Part shown: positions 35,645 through 47,393 of the stretch, piece after piece
Layout of the letters: each line of letters begins with the position of its first letter
Position numbering within the stretch: the stretch's first letter is position 1
From: Hyparrhenia diplandra
Taxonomy: Eukaryota; Streptophyta; Magnoliopsida; Poales; Poaceae
Length of the DNA stretch: 64,000 bases
NCBI GenBank assembly: GCA_015847255.1
Contig: JADLZK010009020.1
Coordinates: forward strand, 124,001 to 188,000
Direction: 5' to 3'
Position numbers and translations under genes: made by a program
Notes under the pieces: generated by a model
The model's input: only the letters and a program-made list of their open reading frames with translations
Database searches by the model: none
Told to the model about the DNA's origin: nothing

Positions 35645-36001
35645 TAGCCGCCTCAGCCGGACGGTCCGACACCAGACTGGCGGAGAATCCGGTATAGAAA
35701 CCCGGACAATTCACGGTTGAGCAGTGAAGTGCTGTTTTTGTTCTTTCTCGTGTCATCTTAGTTCCTTCTCTCTCTCGTGCTTTTTGTGCATGTCAAACAC
35801 TTCATGGGTAGCATCTCACCACCTGTTGGTGAGGTGCTACACCTCTTTTGGAGAGATCTCCCGCGTTTTTGGTTGAGTCGGTTTTGAGGAGTGAGAGCTA
35901 CAAGTTCAAAATTCAAAAGAATTTTTTAGTCTCTTATTCACCTTACTCTAGTTGCCTTTGCGGTCCTTCAGTTTCCTGTCTGCTGGGGCAAGCGAGGAAG
36001 G

Positions 36002-36101
36002 TGATCCCCCTTTCACCCCCTTTTGCAGGCTGTGCGTGCTCGTCCGCAAGCAGCTCTCCGAGCTTGGGCAGTAAGGCTTGGCAGTGCGCCAAGCCCGACC
36101 C
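36002..36101 (-). pseudogene. Orphan NLR coiled-coil fragment (sixth NLR remnant)
   Basis: The reverse complement aligns with the first about 33 codons of the NLR exon 1: GGCAGTGCGCC..AGCTTGGGC..CTCTCCG corresponds to GALPSLLPKLGELLADE, with small indels. The block CCCCCTTTCACCCCCTTTTGC corresponds to QKEVKGGI. Nothing else of the gene remains. It records a lost NLR between NLR4 and DUF716-E. Confidence 0.75.
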
Positions 36102-36164
36102 ACTGAGCACTTGTTAATACTATTTTGCTATCCCTACCTACTCCCACTGACCCGCAACTAGTTA

Positions 36165-36444
36165 GGCCCCGTTTGGCAAAAGGAGCCGGTGCTCCGGCTC
36201 TGGGACTGTTCATGTACTGTAGCGGCAGGAGGAGGAGCCGGAGAAGCCACGAAATCGCGGCTTCGACCGGCTCCAATGAACAGTGTCGCTGTCAGTGAGA
36301 GAACCGAGAGCGGGGAGAGAAAAACGGCTTCTGTGCTACAGTACCGGTGCCAGGTGAACAGTGCCGTATGTCAGGTGAACAGTAGATGATGTCGGTTCAA
36401 CAGTACCGGAGCCGGAGCCGGTGCTCCTCTTGCCAAACGGGGCC
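36165..36444. mobile_element. Tourist-like (PIF/Harbinger) MITE
   Basis: A 280-bp element with long inverted termini, GGCCCCGTTTGGCAAAAGGA and (reverse complement) GGCCCCGTTTGGCAAGAGGA, flanked by the 3-bp target duplication TTA (36162-36164 and 36445-36447). The interior is GC-rich with repeated GAACAGT motifs. Confidence 0.88.
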
Positions 36445-36663
36445 TTAGTCGCTTAAAACAAATGTGTGGCGGCCTGCCGGCGGGCTACCTCTCACGAGTC
36501 TCTGTTGCGTGGATGCGTGTGTTTTCACATTTCCTCTGCATACGTACAAGTGTACAACAACTCTACTCATATACTATACTAACTTATTGCTATTGGCAGC
36601 TCATAGTCATGGAATTGGTGTCATCAGTATAACATATCAAAACATATCAGTAAGCCACTCTCA

Positions 36664-37448
36664 GTTATTAGGTGGAGACTTGCGTGCTGGATGCTGATCT
36701 TCAAGGAAAGCTGTACAAGATTTTAAAAGGAGCAACTAGATGTAAATAAAGGTGTGCTGCATTTACTTTAATATCCTATATATATATAGGAAATGTACAA
36801 TGGAATTCAGCATGGTGCTCGTTGATGTACATGACACTACTGCTGAACACAAGCCTGTCTGAACAACAGTTAAGATCCCATTGGACGAGAGTGAAACCTC
36901 CCTAGCTTCTTACGTGCTTGGGTGCTAGGCCGTCGCCGTAGTGAATTACAATCATCCGGACCTGGTGACACAACTAGATGCATAACGAGCACGTCGCCAC
37001 CATGTCCGGCTGCTCATAACTCGGCACGGCAACGGTGTACGTGTACCACTACCACCCAATCACGTAGAGAAAGCGTATCAGGTTGTGTTATGATCTTGAC
37101 AGTACTGTCACGGTGGTGGACTGGTGGTGGCATGATATGCAGCTCTGTTCTGCCCTCAGTACTACTTAGTATCAAGTGCAAAACGCAGTGTGACATGTTT
37201 TTCACAGGGCTGTGTCAACTCTGAGCAACACCTGAAATGAATGTCGAGGAAAGTTTCAAATGAAAAGTACTAGCTGGTTCAAAAGTTTTGCCGCCTTCTC
37301 ATGCTGCATCCTTCAAGTCACAACCTCCCTCTCTTCTCAAGGAAAGTAGGAACTTGATGATCATCTCGGCTCAAATGCCATAAGCTCTCTGCAATGGCGA
37401 TCATCCCAGGTAGCTGCCACTGACCGACGGCGAGCTGTGCCTGGTGGC
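36664..37448 (+). repeat. 785-bp inverted repeat, right arm
   Basis: Reverse complement of 23418-24202, with equal length and no mismatch found in the stretches compared. It ends inside DUF716-E coding sequence at CTGGTGGC, after which copies C and E are only similar. It contains DUF716 relic E' at 36909-37006. Confidence 0.9.
36909..37006 (+). pseudogene. Short DUF716 C-terminal relic (E')
   Basis: TACGTGCTTGGGTGCTAGGC and CATCCGGACCTGGTG correspond to YVLGC*AVA and HPDLV, with an in-frame stop. Exact counterpart of 23859-23955. It stands directly upstream of DUF716-E, implying an ancient tandem pair. Confidence 0.65.
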
Positions 37449-37969
37449 CGTGACGGCTTTCACGTCGGAGTTCCTGCTTTTCTCCTGCCACTCGGCCACC
37501 CACGCAGGCCTAGAGGGCTACTACCACCATCTCCTCGTAATCCTCGTCGGCCTCTGCATCCTCGCCAGCGTCCTCGGCGCGCTCTTGCCGGCGAGCTTCC
37601 CGTCGACGTCGCTGCTGGAACACTCATCGCGCTCCAGGGGCTGTGGTTCTACCAGACGGCGTTCACGCTGTTTGGCCCCATGCTCCCGGACGGGTGCGAA
37701 CGCAATGCCAAGGGCGACCATGTCGACTGCGGTAGCCGTGCTGCGGAGGAGCGCGCTGAGCAGCTGGCTAATTTCCAGCTATTCGGGGCCGTGTTCCTCG
37801 CCTTCGTCTATGTGCTTGGGTGTTATGCCGTCGCCGCGGCAAGGTACGGGCACCCGGATTTGGTGGCGATGCATGGGGACCACGTCGCCGCCCTGGAATG
37901 CAGCGGCGGCGGGCGGCGGCGGCGGTGGCCGCAAGAGAGGAGTGCGTCGTCTAGTGGCGTCTCATGAGT
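37425..37969 (+). pseudogene. DUF716 (TMEM45-like) frameshifted partial gene, copy E
   Basis: The reading starts within GELCLVAVTAFTSEFLLF and continues CHSATHAGLEGYYHHLL and ILASVLGALLPASFP. One base is then missing (about 37603, compared with copy C), and the frame shifts to VDVAAGTLIALQGLWFYQTA, MLPDGCERNAKGDHVDCG and FVYVLGCYAVAAARYGHPDL. The usual TAG is read through because of a further indel in a GGC-rich tail, and the reading stops about 37967. N-terminal exons are absent; the 785-bp repeat lies upstream. It is convergent with NLR5. Confidence 0.87.
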
Positions 37970-39489
37970 ACATATCTGCAACTCTGTTCTTGCGTTAATA
38001 GTAGCAAGTGCAAATCATGATGTGGTGATATGTTGTTGTTAGTGCTGTGTCAATTGTGATTTTTGAGGGACGTTTGAAATGAAACTTAGCAAACCGAGAG
38101 AAGTTTCAAATGGTAAATACTAGCTGGATCAAATGTTTTGCTGCCTTTGATGATGCTTCATCCTACAAGTCAGTGAAGAGAAGTAGGAAAATAGACACAA
38201 AACGGCTGAAATTCAGATATATCAGAAATGGTTGTCATTCACAGTCAGATGTTTCATCCATACAGCTAGTAGTGCTTACTGCTTGCTTTTTTCATGTGTA
38301 CATGATACATCATACATGCTAGCTCTCCGATCGTATCAGCATATATGTACTCATTACAGTATATAAGTGCAAACACGACTGGATACACCAATGTACACAA
38401 ACTGAAAGATTACAGTGTCTTCCTTGACAACTGAAAACGGTATGTTCTGGAAGTAATTTATGTTCCAGCATTTTTCCCAAATCCCAAGTACTGTATCTTC
38501 CAGGTTATTCAGCTACCAAAGTTCCTCCCTTTGAGTTCTGCACATTTAAACTTGCAATGCAGCGCCATTAACAATTAGCAGCTTGATATCCATATCTGCA
38601 CCATGTCCCTTGGCAACTTGCATGGCTGCTTCCTGCATGTTGCCCAAAATTAAGTACTACAAATTAAGACTTTGTGTCATACTAACTGTTCCATATTAAC
38701 AAGATAAACCACATAATTTTTTATGCAAACTTTTTTTTGGTTTATATATATAATCTGTAGGGTCATTCCAGTTCTCCTAAAAACAGAGCAAAAACAAAGT
38801 TTTCTGTACAGAAGATGAGATTAGTACTTTTTAATATCGAATCTATATTACACAATAGCATAGTTTACTAGAGTAGCAATAGTGAAACTAGATTTCCTTG
38901 GCCAAACCACAAAATAAACATGAACATGAATAATTAAGGTTCGATCCTTTATGAATTGCAAGTATTACCTGTGCAATGCAAGATTGACATACTTGCAAGG
39001 TCAGGGAGGGTTGTCGGTACTGTCCACAGGTGAGCATTTTAATTCCTGCGACTTGGCAATCAACACCACAGTAGCTAGAAATACTGCATCTAATCTAGTC
39101 CGTCACAGTTGCATTCCTGAGAAGTAAAGAAGGTGGGAAAAAAAATGTTAGAAGAAGGGGAAAAGCAGAGAAGCAAGAACAGCTAGAGAAGAAACAGGGG
39201 AAATTTACATCAGAGGAAAGGGGGAATGGAGAACAGGTACACCTTCATCTTCATCAGTCCATGATTCATCACTGATCCCGATCAGAACCGAACAGTGACA
39301 GCAGGTTGTTGTCTGTTCCTCTAGCCCATGTCAATACCACCGATCATTTCTCTCATCTTGAGCATAGCCACGAACAGCTCAAGATTTGCATGTCTTGGCT
39401 TATAGTACATCGTAAACCTGAGAAGAAACAAAGGATATTTAGGAGATAAGGGAGAAGTTACAACCAGAGCCTCTTAAGCCTCATCTACA
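37970..39489. repeat. Module spacer before NLR5
   Basis: The most complete spacer copy, used to anchor the others (21465-21725 and 24203-25270). Near 39430-39400 on the minus strand an acceptor-like TTCTTCTCAG is followed by a short reading with an early stop (VYDVL), the likely 3' exon of NLR5 joined to donor ATTAAG/GTAAAC near 39505. No independent gene is seen. Confidence 0.65.
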
Positions 39490-42206
39490 TCAGAAACTGT
39501 TTACCTTAATGTAGGGATCATTGGGATGGACCTCAATCGCGTGCCTCACCGCAGCCTTCGCTTCCTCCACCTCCTGCTCGCTGGCGCCTCTAGATTGGAT
39601 CCAAACCATGACTTTCTGCAGCGACGGCAGGTTCCTTAAGCCCAAGTCGAAATTACCGTTGATTTCTCCCATGAGCTGTAGTTGGAATGCAAGGTCAAGA
39701 TCCACGAGCATTGGCATGGCTCCTTGCTCAAACACCACAGGCCCTCCAAATCCCCACAAATCGCACTGCACGAGGCATGGGAACGAGCAAGCACAAACAA
39801 CGAGTCTTGCATTGATTGCAAGGTTCTCATGGTCCACCGTGAGACATAGAATGCGGAGAGCAGGCAACTTCCCTAAGATTTCGAGATCCTCCTGCTGCAA
39901 CCGCTTGACTCCGATATGGAGGAAGGAGAGGCTCAGAAGGATGGTGGGATTTACCTTCAACCAAGCTGGCAGTGTAGCAAACCAGCAAGTTGTTTCCCAT
40001 GTGTCCGACCCATCAAGCTGGCCATCGCAAACTTCCAATGCACGGAGGTTTTGAGGGGCGCTCACGATCCAACCGTCCAAGTAGCATTCCCTTATGTTTA
40101 CGGTGATTTTTAGACTGTGTATTTTCTGGAGCTTGTTTAGGCACTCCACCAAGGATTTGTCCACACCATGGTCGCACTCCATGCAGGGGTCCTCAAGGGA
40201 ACTGCTAGAGCCGATCACAAGATCCAGCACCTTCAGCTCGGTTAGATGGGCCAGCTCTTGTAGCATCTTTGCTTTATAGCTGATCCACAGTGTTTGAAGC
40301 TCTTCAAGGGCTATCAAGCTCCCTATCCCTTCTGGCATGTTTGTCTCTCCATTTATGCGTAGGCACATCAATTGTGTTAGACATACAATACTCGACGGCA
40401 AACACGGAATTTCTCTCCCACTACTCACATCTAACATTTGTAGAAACTGTAGGTTTCCTACTTCTTCAGGGGAGGTGATCAATATTTGTATCTCTTAGAC
40501 ATAGGTACCTCAAATGAAGTAAATTACCAAGATACTTAAGGCAGCCTTGTGAAAAATGACACCCTTCTAAATCGAAAGTACACGCAAAATGCAGAAGTTC
40601 TCGAGTATCGTTGGTATGTAGACATCAATAGCAGATTGAAAGATAATAACTGACCTCACATGATCCTCTTTGCTCAATGTACCCTCTGGTGTACCATGAC
40701 CAGCCTTGCCGGTTTGAAGGGATAGCCTCCGAACCTTTTTTGATGCAGATGAGTGAACCATATTGTTCTGTATAGTAACAAAGTTTTCTTCACTTGACAA
40801 GGAACGGATAAGATCAAGCACCATATCATGCACACGACAAGATTCTATCATGCCACTCTGTCTGCCATGCCTAGGTTGGATCATGCTTCTATTTACAAGC
40901 TGATTGAAGTAATTCTCCCCTTGTTCAAATAAGCCCATTTCTTGATATTCATGTTTGATAAAACCTTCGGCTATCCACAACCATATCAAACGGTCTTTTC
41001 TGATATCATAATCTTCTGGAAACATACTTAAATATAACAAGCAAGTCCTTAGTTGTGATGGCATATCATTATAGCTGAGTGACAAAACCTTTCTCATGTT
41101 TTCTATGTTGTTATTCTTCCCAACCCCGGTGCCAATAGAGTTGCAAACATCATACCAATCCAATTTGTTTCTTTCTTTGTTGGCCAGCAAACTAGCAACT
41201 GTGATAATAGCTAAAGGAACACCATCACATTTCTTTAGTATTCTTTTTGATACTTCTTCTAGCTGTTCATCAGGGCATTTGTCATTGTCTTCTTTGCCAA
41301 ATATTCTTCCGTACATTAATATTCTAGAGTTCTCCAGAGAGAGGGGCTTCATCTTGTAAGGACCGCCAATTTTTTCAGCAACCTCAAAATTACGAGTAGT
41401 TGTGATGATCCTGTAGTCAGCACTGCCATCGGGTAGAGCACACCTTAAAATTTGCCAGTTTGAGATTTCCCATATGTCATCAATAATAACTAAGTACCTG
41501 AACAACAGAAGGCCATGTGTCATGTATGTCAGTAAGCAAATTGAGAAACAAAATTGGCATCTTTCTTAGCAATAATAATCAGTTAGCCATAATTGTAACT
41601 GATGCTTTAAATCTTCCATAGCCTAGAGCTTAACTCTGGCTAATTATTGCTTGAAAACGAACTTGATGCGATGTGCATGTTATATAACCAAGGGATAACA
41701 GGTTCATTATTGGGTGCCATAATTATCATCAGCAAGGGGAAGAAGGTAAAAGCATCAAGGCGGCCCCTGCCTATGGTTCACCACATTGATCATTGCAAGC
41801 CTTCCTGTACACATATGTGAGCAATGCAAAGAAATAGCCGTGCTCCACATGCTAAATAGACCAGTAACGCAACTTTTCAATTCATGTGTTTTTTTTTTCT
41901 TCTCCAGTTAGATAGAAACATACGTGAGCTTACATAAGGATCAAGATCGCTTATATTAGTTCCAAAAGAATTTAACACACATGAGGTTAATCCATAAATT
42001 CTTCTCTCTAAAATTCTGCAATCCTATTTTCTTTTTATGCAAATTCTGAAGTCCATGTGCGTTGTACATCTACTTTGTTTCTAAGAGCAAGTATAGTGAA
42101 GCACAGTCAGCTAGCGAAATGACCGACCACATCACCCAAATCTGAGGTGGAAGAGAGAAGGCCGGAGAGAGAATGGGACCAGTGGCGAGACGCTCGCTTG
42201 AAGTTG

Positions 42207-42250
<44 letters not shown>

Positions 42251-43510
42251 CTTCCCAACCTGGTCCATGCCACTAACCCAGCGGCTCCTCTCCCATTCGG
42301 TGCTAGAACATGAAAGCATTAATTCTAAGTGGGAAAAAGCCAAGCCCAAACAAAACAAAGCTTCCGGTTTTGCTTACACTTTGTTAATGAATTAAATTTA
42401 TAAAATGTTTTGTCTGCTTTACGTAATCCACATTTCCAGAAGGATCTCTGGCTGTCGAACATCATTACATGGACACACAGAGAAGAGCTCTAGAGTACTG
42501 AACCGAAGACTAGACAAGTGGCAATAATGGATTCTCACTTGGAAGCAAAAGCCACTTAAAGAGACAGTATGACATAAAAGATAAGAGATAAACTTTAGTG
42601 GCACTAAGTGAGCCGGATATACTATCATATTTTACAAAATTTCAAAACAAAACCACCGTGCAATAAATAAATACTTTTTTTTTTTTTTTTTTTTGATATA
42701 ACCATACCTCTTCTCCCGAAGGAATCCTCTTAGCTCGTCAATAACATTTATACTTGCAGCACTTTTATTGGCTAGTTGATAGAACATGTCCTTGAATAAT
42801 CTATCCATATCAGGAGTTTGAGACACTGATACAAAAGCTGAGCAATCAAATTGTGTTCTAAGCTTTTCATACACAGCATTAGCAAGAGTTGTCTTTCCTA
42901 AACCTCCAAAGCCCACAATGGAAACTATCTTCTTTGCCTCCTTGGACGCTTCATTGCTTTCTATCATAATCTTGATTACCTCATCTCTTGACTCCTCAAT
43001 GCCAACTAGCTCTGTTGGATTCTTATAGCGAACCATTGCAACTAATGCACGGGGATCAACTTTCACAGGCTTATCAACACTATAGTTAACCTCGTACCTG
43101 CAGCGCCGATCATGCACTTCCTTGACACGACTCTTGATGTCTCTTATGTCAATAGCAATCTTGCGGCGAATCTTGGGCTGCATCAAGGAACCAAGGGTCT
43201 TGTCAATGAATTTCTTGATGCCATGCTTTTTATCCGGCTGATGGCCCTTGACTTGCACCATGAATGTGTCGATATTGTCCTCTATGTCATAGGACAACTC
43301 TCTCACATTCCTGGCCCAAATCTTATCCCCGCTAGGAAGCTGGTCAGCTGGAACCTTGGAGATATCTTCAAGGGCTGCCTTCATGCTCTCGAGCTCAGCT
43401 TGGAGGAACCTGATCCCCCCTTTAACTTCCTTTTGCAGGTTGTACTCGTCAGCAAGCAGCTCACCAAGCTTAGGGAGGAGGCTAGGAAGTGCCCCCAACA
43501 TGACCTCCAT
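39490..43510 (-). pseudogene. NLR5: CC-NB-ARC-LRR immune receptor, two frameshifts
   Basis: Exon 1 (43510-42708) starts MEVMLGALPSLLPKLGEL and encodes the coiled coil (VRELSYDIEDNID), P-loop GFGGLGKTTLA and RNBS-A. The 1.2-kb intron (42707-41498) carries an insertion. Exon 2 (41497-39490) encodes kinase-2 YLVIIDDIW, RNBS-B, CDGVPLAI, SMFPEDYDI and RVHDMVLDL. Two extra bases near 40571-40580 give a stop after ILRVLSI (40567). One extra G in the run 40469-40472 restores the original frame for the LRR, which ends VHPNDPYIKVNSF. The spliced open reading is 577 codons and divides by three. Exon 1 is closest to NLR1 (shared NKSAASINVIDELRGFL), whereas the LRR is closest to NLR4. Confidence 0.87.
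42086..42322. mobile_element. Insertion with internal poly(A) in NLR5 intron
   Basis: A 237-bp insertion is flanked by TTCTAAG (42079-42085 and 42323-42329), absent from the same intron position in NLR1 (TTTCTAAGTGGGAAAAG). It starts AGCAAGTATAGTGAAG and has a 39-base A run (42209-42247) with about 75 bases following it, so it is not a simple poly(A)-tailed SINE. The class is unknown; the start resembles some Mutator-like MITEs, but the opposite terminus does not match. Confidence 0.6.
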
Positions 43511-44597
43511 GGATCCTGTTTCAGCAAGGAGCAAAGGATACAGGGGTGTGTGTTTGCAGTGGTGATGCCTAAGCAGCCTAATCTGGTACGGTGTGGGTGC
43601 TGGGGTGAAGTTGGTTTCCACAGGGACAACAAGAAGACTGGTGTGTGGTTGATTTGCTCTGATCAGATTCTGGCTGGAGAAGATGAAGCAAATAGAGGAG
43701 GCAGAGTCAGCCGGCGTACTACAGGAGGACGACCTGCTGGCTGCTGCTGATTTTCTTTCTAATATACTTGAAGAACCAGAAGAAACTGAGAGCTGCTGGT
43801 GCTTATGTCGAGTTGGGGATCGACCGGAAGATGCTATATCCTGGACGAGCAATGGACAAGGTTGGTGCTTGTGTCGAGTTGGGTAAGGAAGAAGCTATCG
43901 TAGACGGAGAAAGAGATGGTGGATTGGTGGTAGGTCCATGCAATAAATAGGAAACATTACTCTATATACTAATTCATTATTATGAGAATATTTCTGGTGT
44001 GTCCAGTGACAGTGAGCGGCCAGTGCAAAGAGAAAGTATTTGTTGGGTTGTGGTGCCCCGTCTACTGTGTGTGTTTTATCACATTTGGAGGAAATATGTG
44101 AGTCACCAGAATCAACTGTGTATTTTTTGAAGCCAACTGGCAACTTTGTATTATTCCTTTAACATATCATTTAGCCCTTGGGTTAGGTGGAGAGCATTAC
44201 GCGCCGATCAGCTTCGAGGAGGAAATAGGACACGTATTTTTAAATTCATTAGAAAAACATCTTTTTCGATAAAAGTTGCTTTTATTTGGTTTAGAAAGAT
44301 GTAATGTTTACAAGTGGACAGCAGCATATCTATATTTTAACCAAAGATGAGAAGGACCGAGTGGACTGATCGGCGGAAACCGGAGCTGGCTTTGAGTAAA
44401 GCTGGACCAACTAAAGGTCATCTTTTTTGGTCTATTAAAAAGAAAAGGTGGATACCAGCGTGATGCTTCTTGATCATGTTGTATATTTATATAAAGAAAA
44501 ATACTTTACTTGATGCTATAACAAATCATGAAGCATCTCTCTCTCTCTCGGGTTTGGTGCAGACTTGTGTCGTGTTCGAAATGGTGGAAAACATCAA
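43511..44597. repeat. NLR5 5' flank
   Basis: Duplicate of the NLR1 5' flank (6896-7597), with about 430 extra bases at about 43770-44196. It ends at the T-rich site where the nested insertion begins. No gene; the NLR5 promoter presumably lies here. Confidence 0.7.
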
Positions 44598-45138
44598 GAT
44601 TTTTTTATATATTTTTTTAGATAATGGATAGAAACTATCCGGTTTCATCTACCCGTGGGTAGAATCAAACCAAATTATTACAACAAATAAAAAGAATAAA
44701 AAATTCGAAGAAAATACATCCCAACAATGAGCTCAAGTAGTCCTATACGACATTTGATTTGCACCGTGATGTCAACTCCATTAGAGTAGGATCACCATGG
44801 TCAAAATCAAGCTGCCAAACACGTTTGTCAAACCTAAAAAAGTATTGAAAACGTGGAACACCGATCACCATTGAAGATTGGATACTTCTTCCTTGGCAAC
44901 AACATGAAGCACTTGGTACCACCAAACGCCAAGCTGTTATGCCATCGATTGCCTCCTCCACCTTGAACTGAAAGCCGCCCGACCTTGGCACACAAGAACC
45001 GACGACGACGCACCAGCGCAATCGCCGCCCGGCCCAGAAAAACCAGGCTAGGTTTTCACCTAGTTAATCGATGCCCACGGATGCGGCAGCAACGGATTGA
45101 CCAGCGGCCGGGAACGCCTTCAACAAGGTTTGTGACAC

Positions 45139-46342
45139 TGTCGTGGTCGTATACCACGGTCACAGTAACTGTCTGGCTAATGTGTGCAACGATGGCCTAG
45201 CTCAAGAACAATGACACGGCGATTTATACTGGTTCCTGGCAATCGAGCACCCTAGTCCAGTGTGTGGCACTATCAGAGCTCAAAACGCTCGTATCGGGGT
45301 GCATACAAGCTGGGGAGAGAGGGAGATGAGCTCCCAAGTCTCAATGTGATGAGTGAAATCGAGTGATGTGTGTATGGGCTTTCTGTGTGCGAGAAGGCTT
45401 TTTTTCTCCTGGTGGCCGAGCCCTCCCTTTTATAGTCATAAGGGGAGCTCACAGGGGCCACCGAGCGGAGGGTCTTAGAGATAGAAGGAATACAAGTTTG
45501 GGGGGTGAAGAGGAAAAGTTTTCCTCCATTGTCGGGCACGTCGGGCTGTCCGGCGTGCGCGCGCGGCCGCCGCCCTACTTCCAGGCACGCTCGCCGGTCG
45601 TCGTAGAGTAGAATAGGGGCGGCTCCGTATCCTGATACGTTGTACGTGCGGGTGACGAGCTCGGAGCTCGTCGGTCAGCGTAGCAGGGGACAATGAGCTC
45701 ATTCCGCCGCCGTCGTGCTTCGTGCGTCCTTCCGCTCGTCAGGCACGCGCCGGTGCCCGCGGGCAAGATCATAGAGGCGCCGCCTTGCATTAAACGCTCG
45801 TACTTGGGGTCGCAGGAAAATGTGTGGCCAGGAGAGCTCGACTTCGTCCGTCGAGGTCATTCTTGTCGCGTAGTGGTTGTCCCTTGTGCTCGTCGTCACT
45901 TGGCGTGGTCTGACAGCCTCCATGCCTCGCGTGCCGTCGATGATCTCTCGCGGCATACGAAATCTGGTCGTAGACTGCGGCGCCGGCCGCGTAGCCGTGA
46001 TACTGGATCCTAATCATTGCGTCCCGGATTCTCCCGATCGTCTTTGGATTTGGTGTTCGGGAGCTCGTTCGAGACGGAAAGGAGCTCGTCATCCAGACGG
46101 AGCTCGTCGCATCCCCGCGTTCCCTGGGGAGCTCGTTCGAGGCGGAACTTTCCTTCGGGACGAGCTCGAGCTCGTCCCTGGATCTCAGCGTCCCGTGAGT
46201 CCGTGCTCGAAGCGGGAATGCCCCCGTCGGGTTTCGGCTTTTATCGTGGGAGACATCGTAGCTAGCGGGCACTCCCTCCTTTTATCGCTTTGTTAGAGTT
46301 GGGTTATGATGGTTGACATAATCCGGAATATCTGTGTCCCAC
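45139..46342 (-). repeat. Ty3/gypsy LTR (3' LTR in element orientation)
   Basis: A 1204-bp LTR ending TGTGTCCCAC on the plus strand. A polypurine-type CTCGGGGGCTACTG lies next to it on the minus strand. The half nearest the interior is nearly identical to its partner, while the first about 300 bp differ at many sites. Confidence 0.9.
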
Positions 46343-47239
46343 AGTAGCCCCCGAGCGCGCGGAGGGGGTCGGACCCCTGCACGCGCTGCCATGCGTCGCC
46401 GTTATCAGGTTAGGGACCAGATGTTCTCATCGAGGGTGCGCGCGAGCGCACCCGCGGGTGTAGCCCCCGAGGCTGCGAGAGGATGCATAGTCCTCGCGGA
46501 GGCTTTATTTTGGCAAATGCCCGTGCCGTGATGTGCCTTTCGGGTCCCTTTAGGGAGGGCGGTGAGCTCGAACCCAACTTTACCGCGTGGGTCGAAGTCG
46601 AGCGCTCTTGTGAGCTTTAAAGCGGATTTGCCCGAGTGAGGTCCGAGCTCGCGTTCGGGGCGAGCTCGTTCGTCGGGCCAGCTTGTGGGCCAACCTCATA
46701 TTCCAGAGACCCGCCCCCTATAATCACCGAGGTCCCGCAGGATCCTCAGCGGCTCGTGCCTCCTCGCCGAGGAGGATGACCGAGAGGGCATTCGTGATCG
46801 GCCGGCAACTCGGGCGCGACTTGGATGGAGCCCGGGTCCTCGAGGACGCTCGGAGCACGGGCCGTCGGTGCCTCTCCACCGTTACGCTCCTTGCTCGGGG
46901 TGTCTCCCGGCGGCTGTCGAGCTCACGGGAGCCAGCCTTCGAACCCGGAGCTCGACTCGTCATGAGCTCGTCGTTACGCCAAGCTCGACATAACGGCGAC
47001 GAGCTCAGGGAAATGACCGTTAGCGATGAGCTCGCCGGGCTTCTCGCCTGCAGTAAAAAAGAGCCGTTGGAAAAAGTTACCATTAGGAAGTTACCGTTGG
47101 GACGGCCGTTACTATTCGCGCGGCGTTTCGCCTTCTGTTTCGCCACGTGGCGCGCGCGCGGGGGACGCGGAGGGGTTCAGGTGAAAGTGGTGGGCCATCC
47201 TGGGCTGGCAGCGCCGGTGAGTCCGCCCCGAGCTCATCT
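46343..47239. other. Element interior between 3' LTR and antisense gene
   Basis: A GC-rich stretch with many GAGCTC-type repeats and readings on both strands, none resembling a known domain. It probably contains the promoter of the antisense gene and the polypurine tract region of the retroelement. Confidence 0.45.
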
Positions 47240-47247
47240 TATAAATA
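47240..47247 (+). promoter_or_regulatory. TATA box of the antisense gene
   Basis: TATAAATA, in CTTATAAATAGGGAGG, lies about 150 bp upstream of the ATG at 47394, at a position and with a sequence typical of plant core promoters. It drives away from the retroelement's 3' LTR, toward the plus-strand gene. Confidence 0.6.
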
Positions 47248-47393
47248 GGGAGGGAAAATTCAGGGTTTTCCCCCTTCACTTTCCTTTCCGCCGCCCGGCC
47301 TTCTTTCATCTTCTCGTTCGGATCTCGATCCGCCATTGCCGCCGCGTGAGAGAGCTCCCCCTGACACCTTCCCAATTCGTCGCCGAGCGAGAC

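Noticed and set aside
42070..42395. Readings with long Lys or Phe runs
   Set aside because: Artefacts of the 39-base A tract in the intron insertion.
45363..46296. Readings repeated at 58233-59164
   Set aside because: They fall in the two LTRs of the Ty3/gypsy element, which are not coding.
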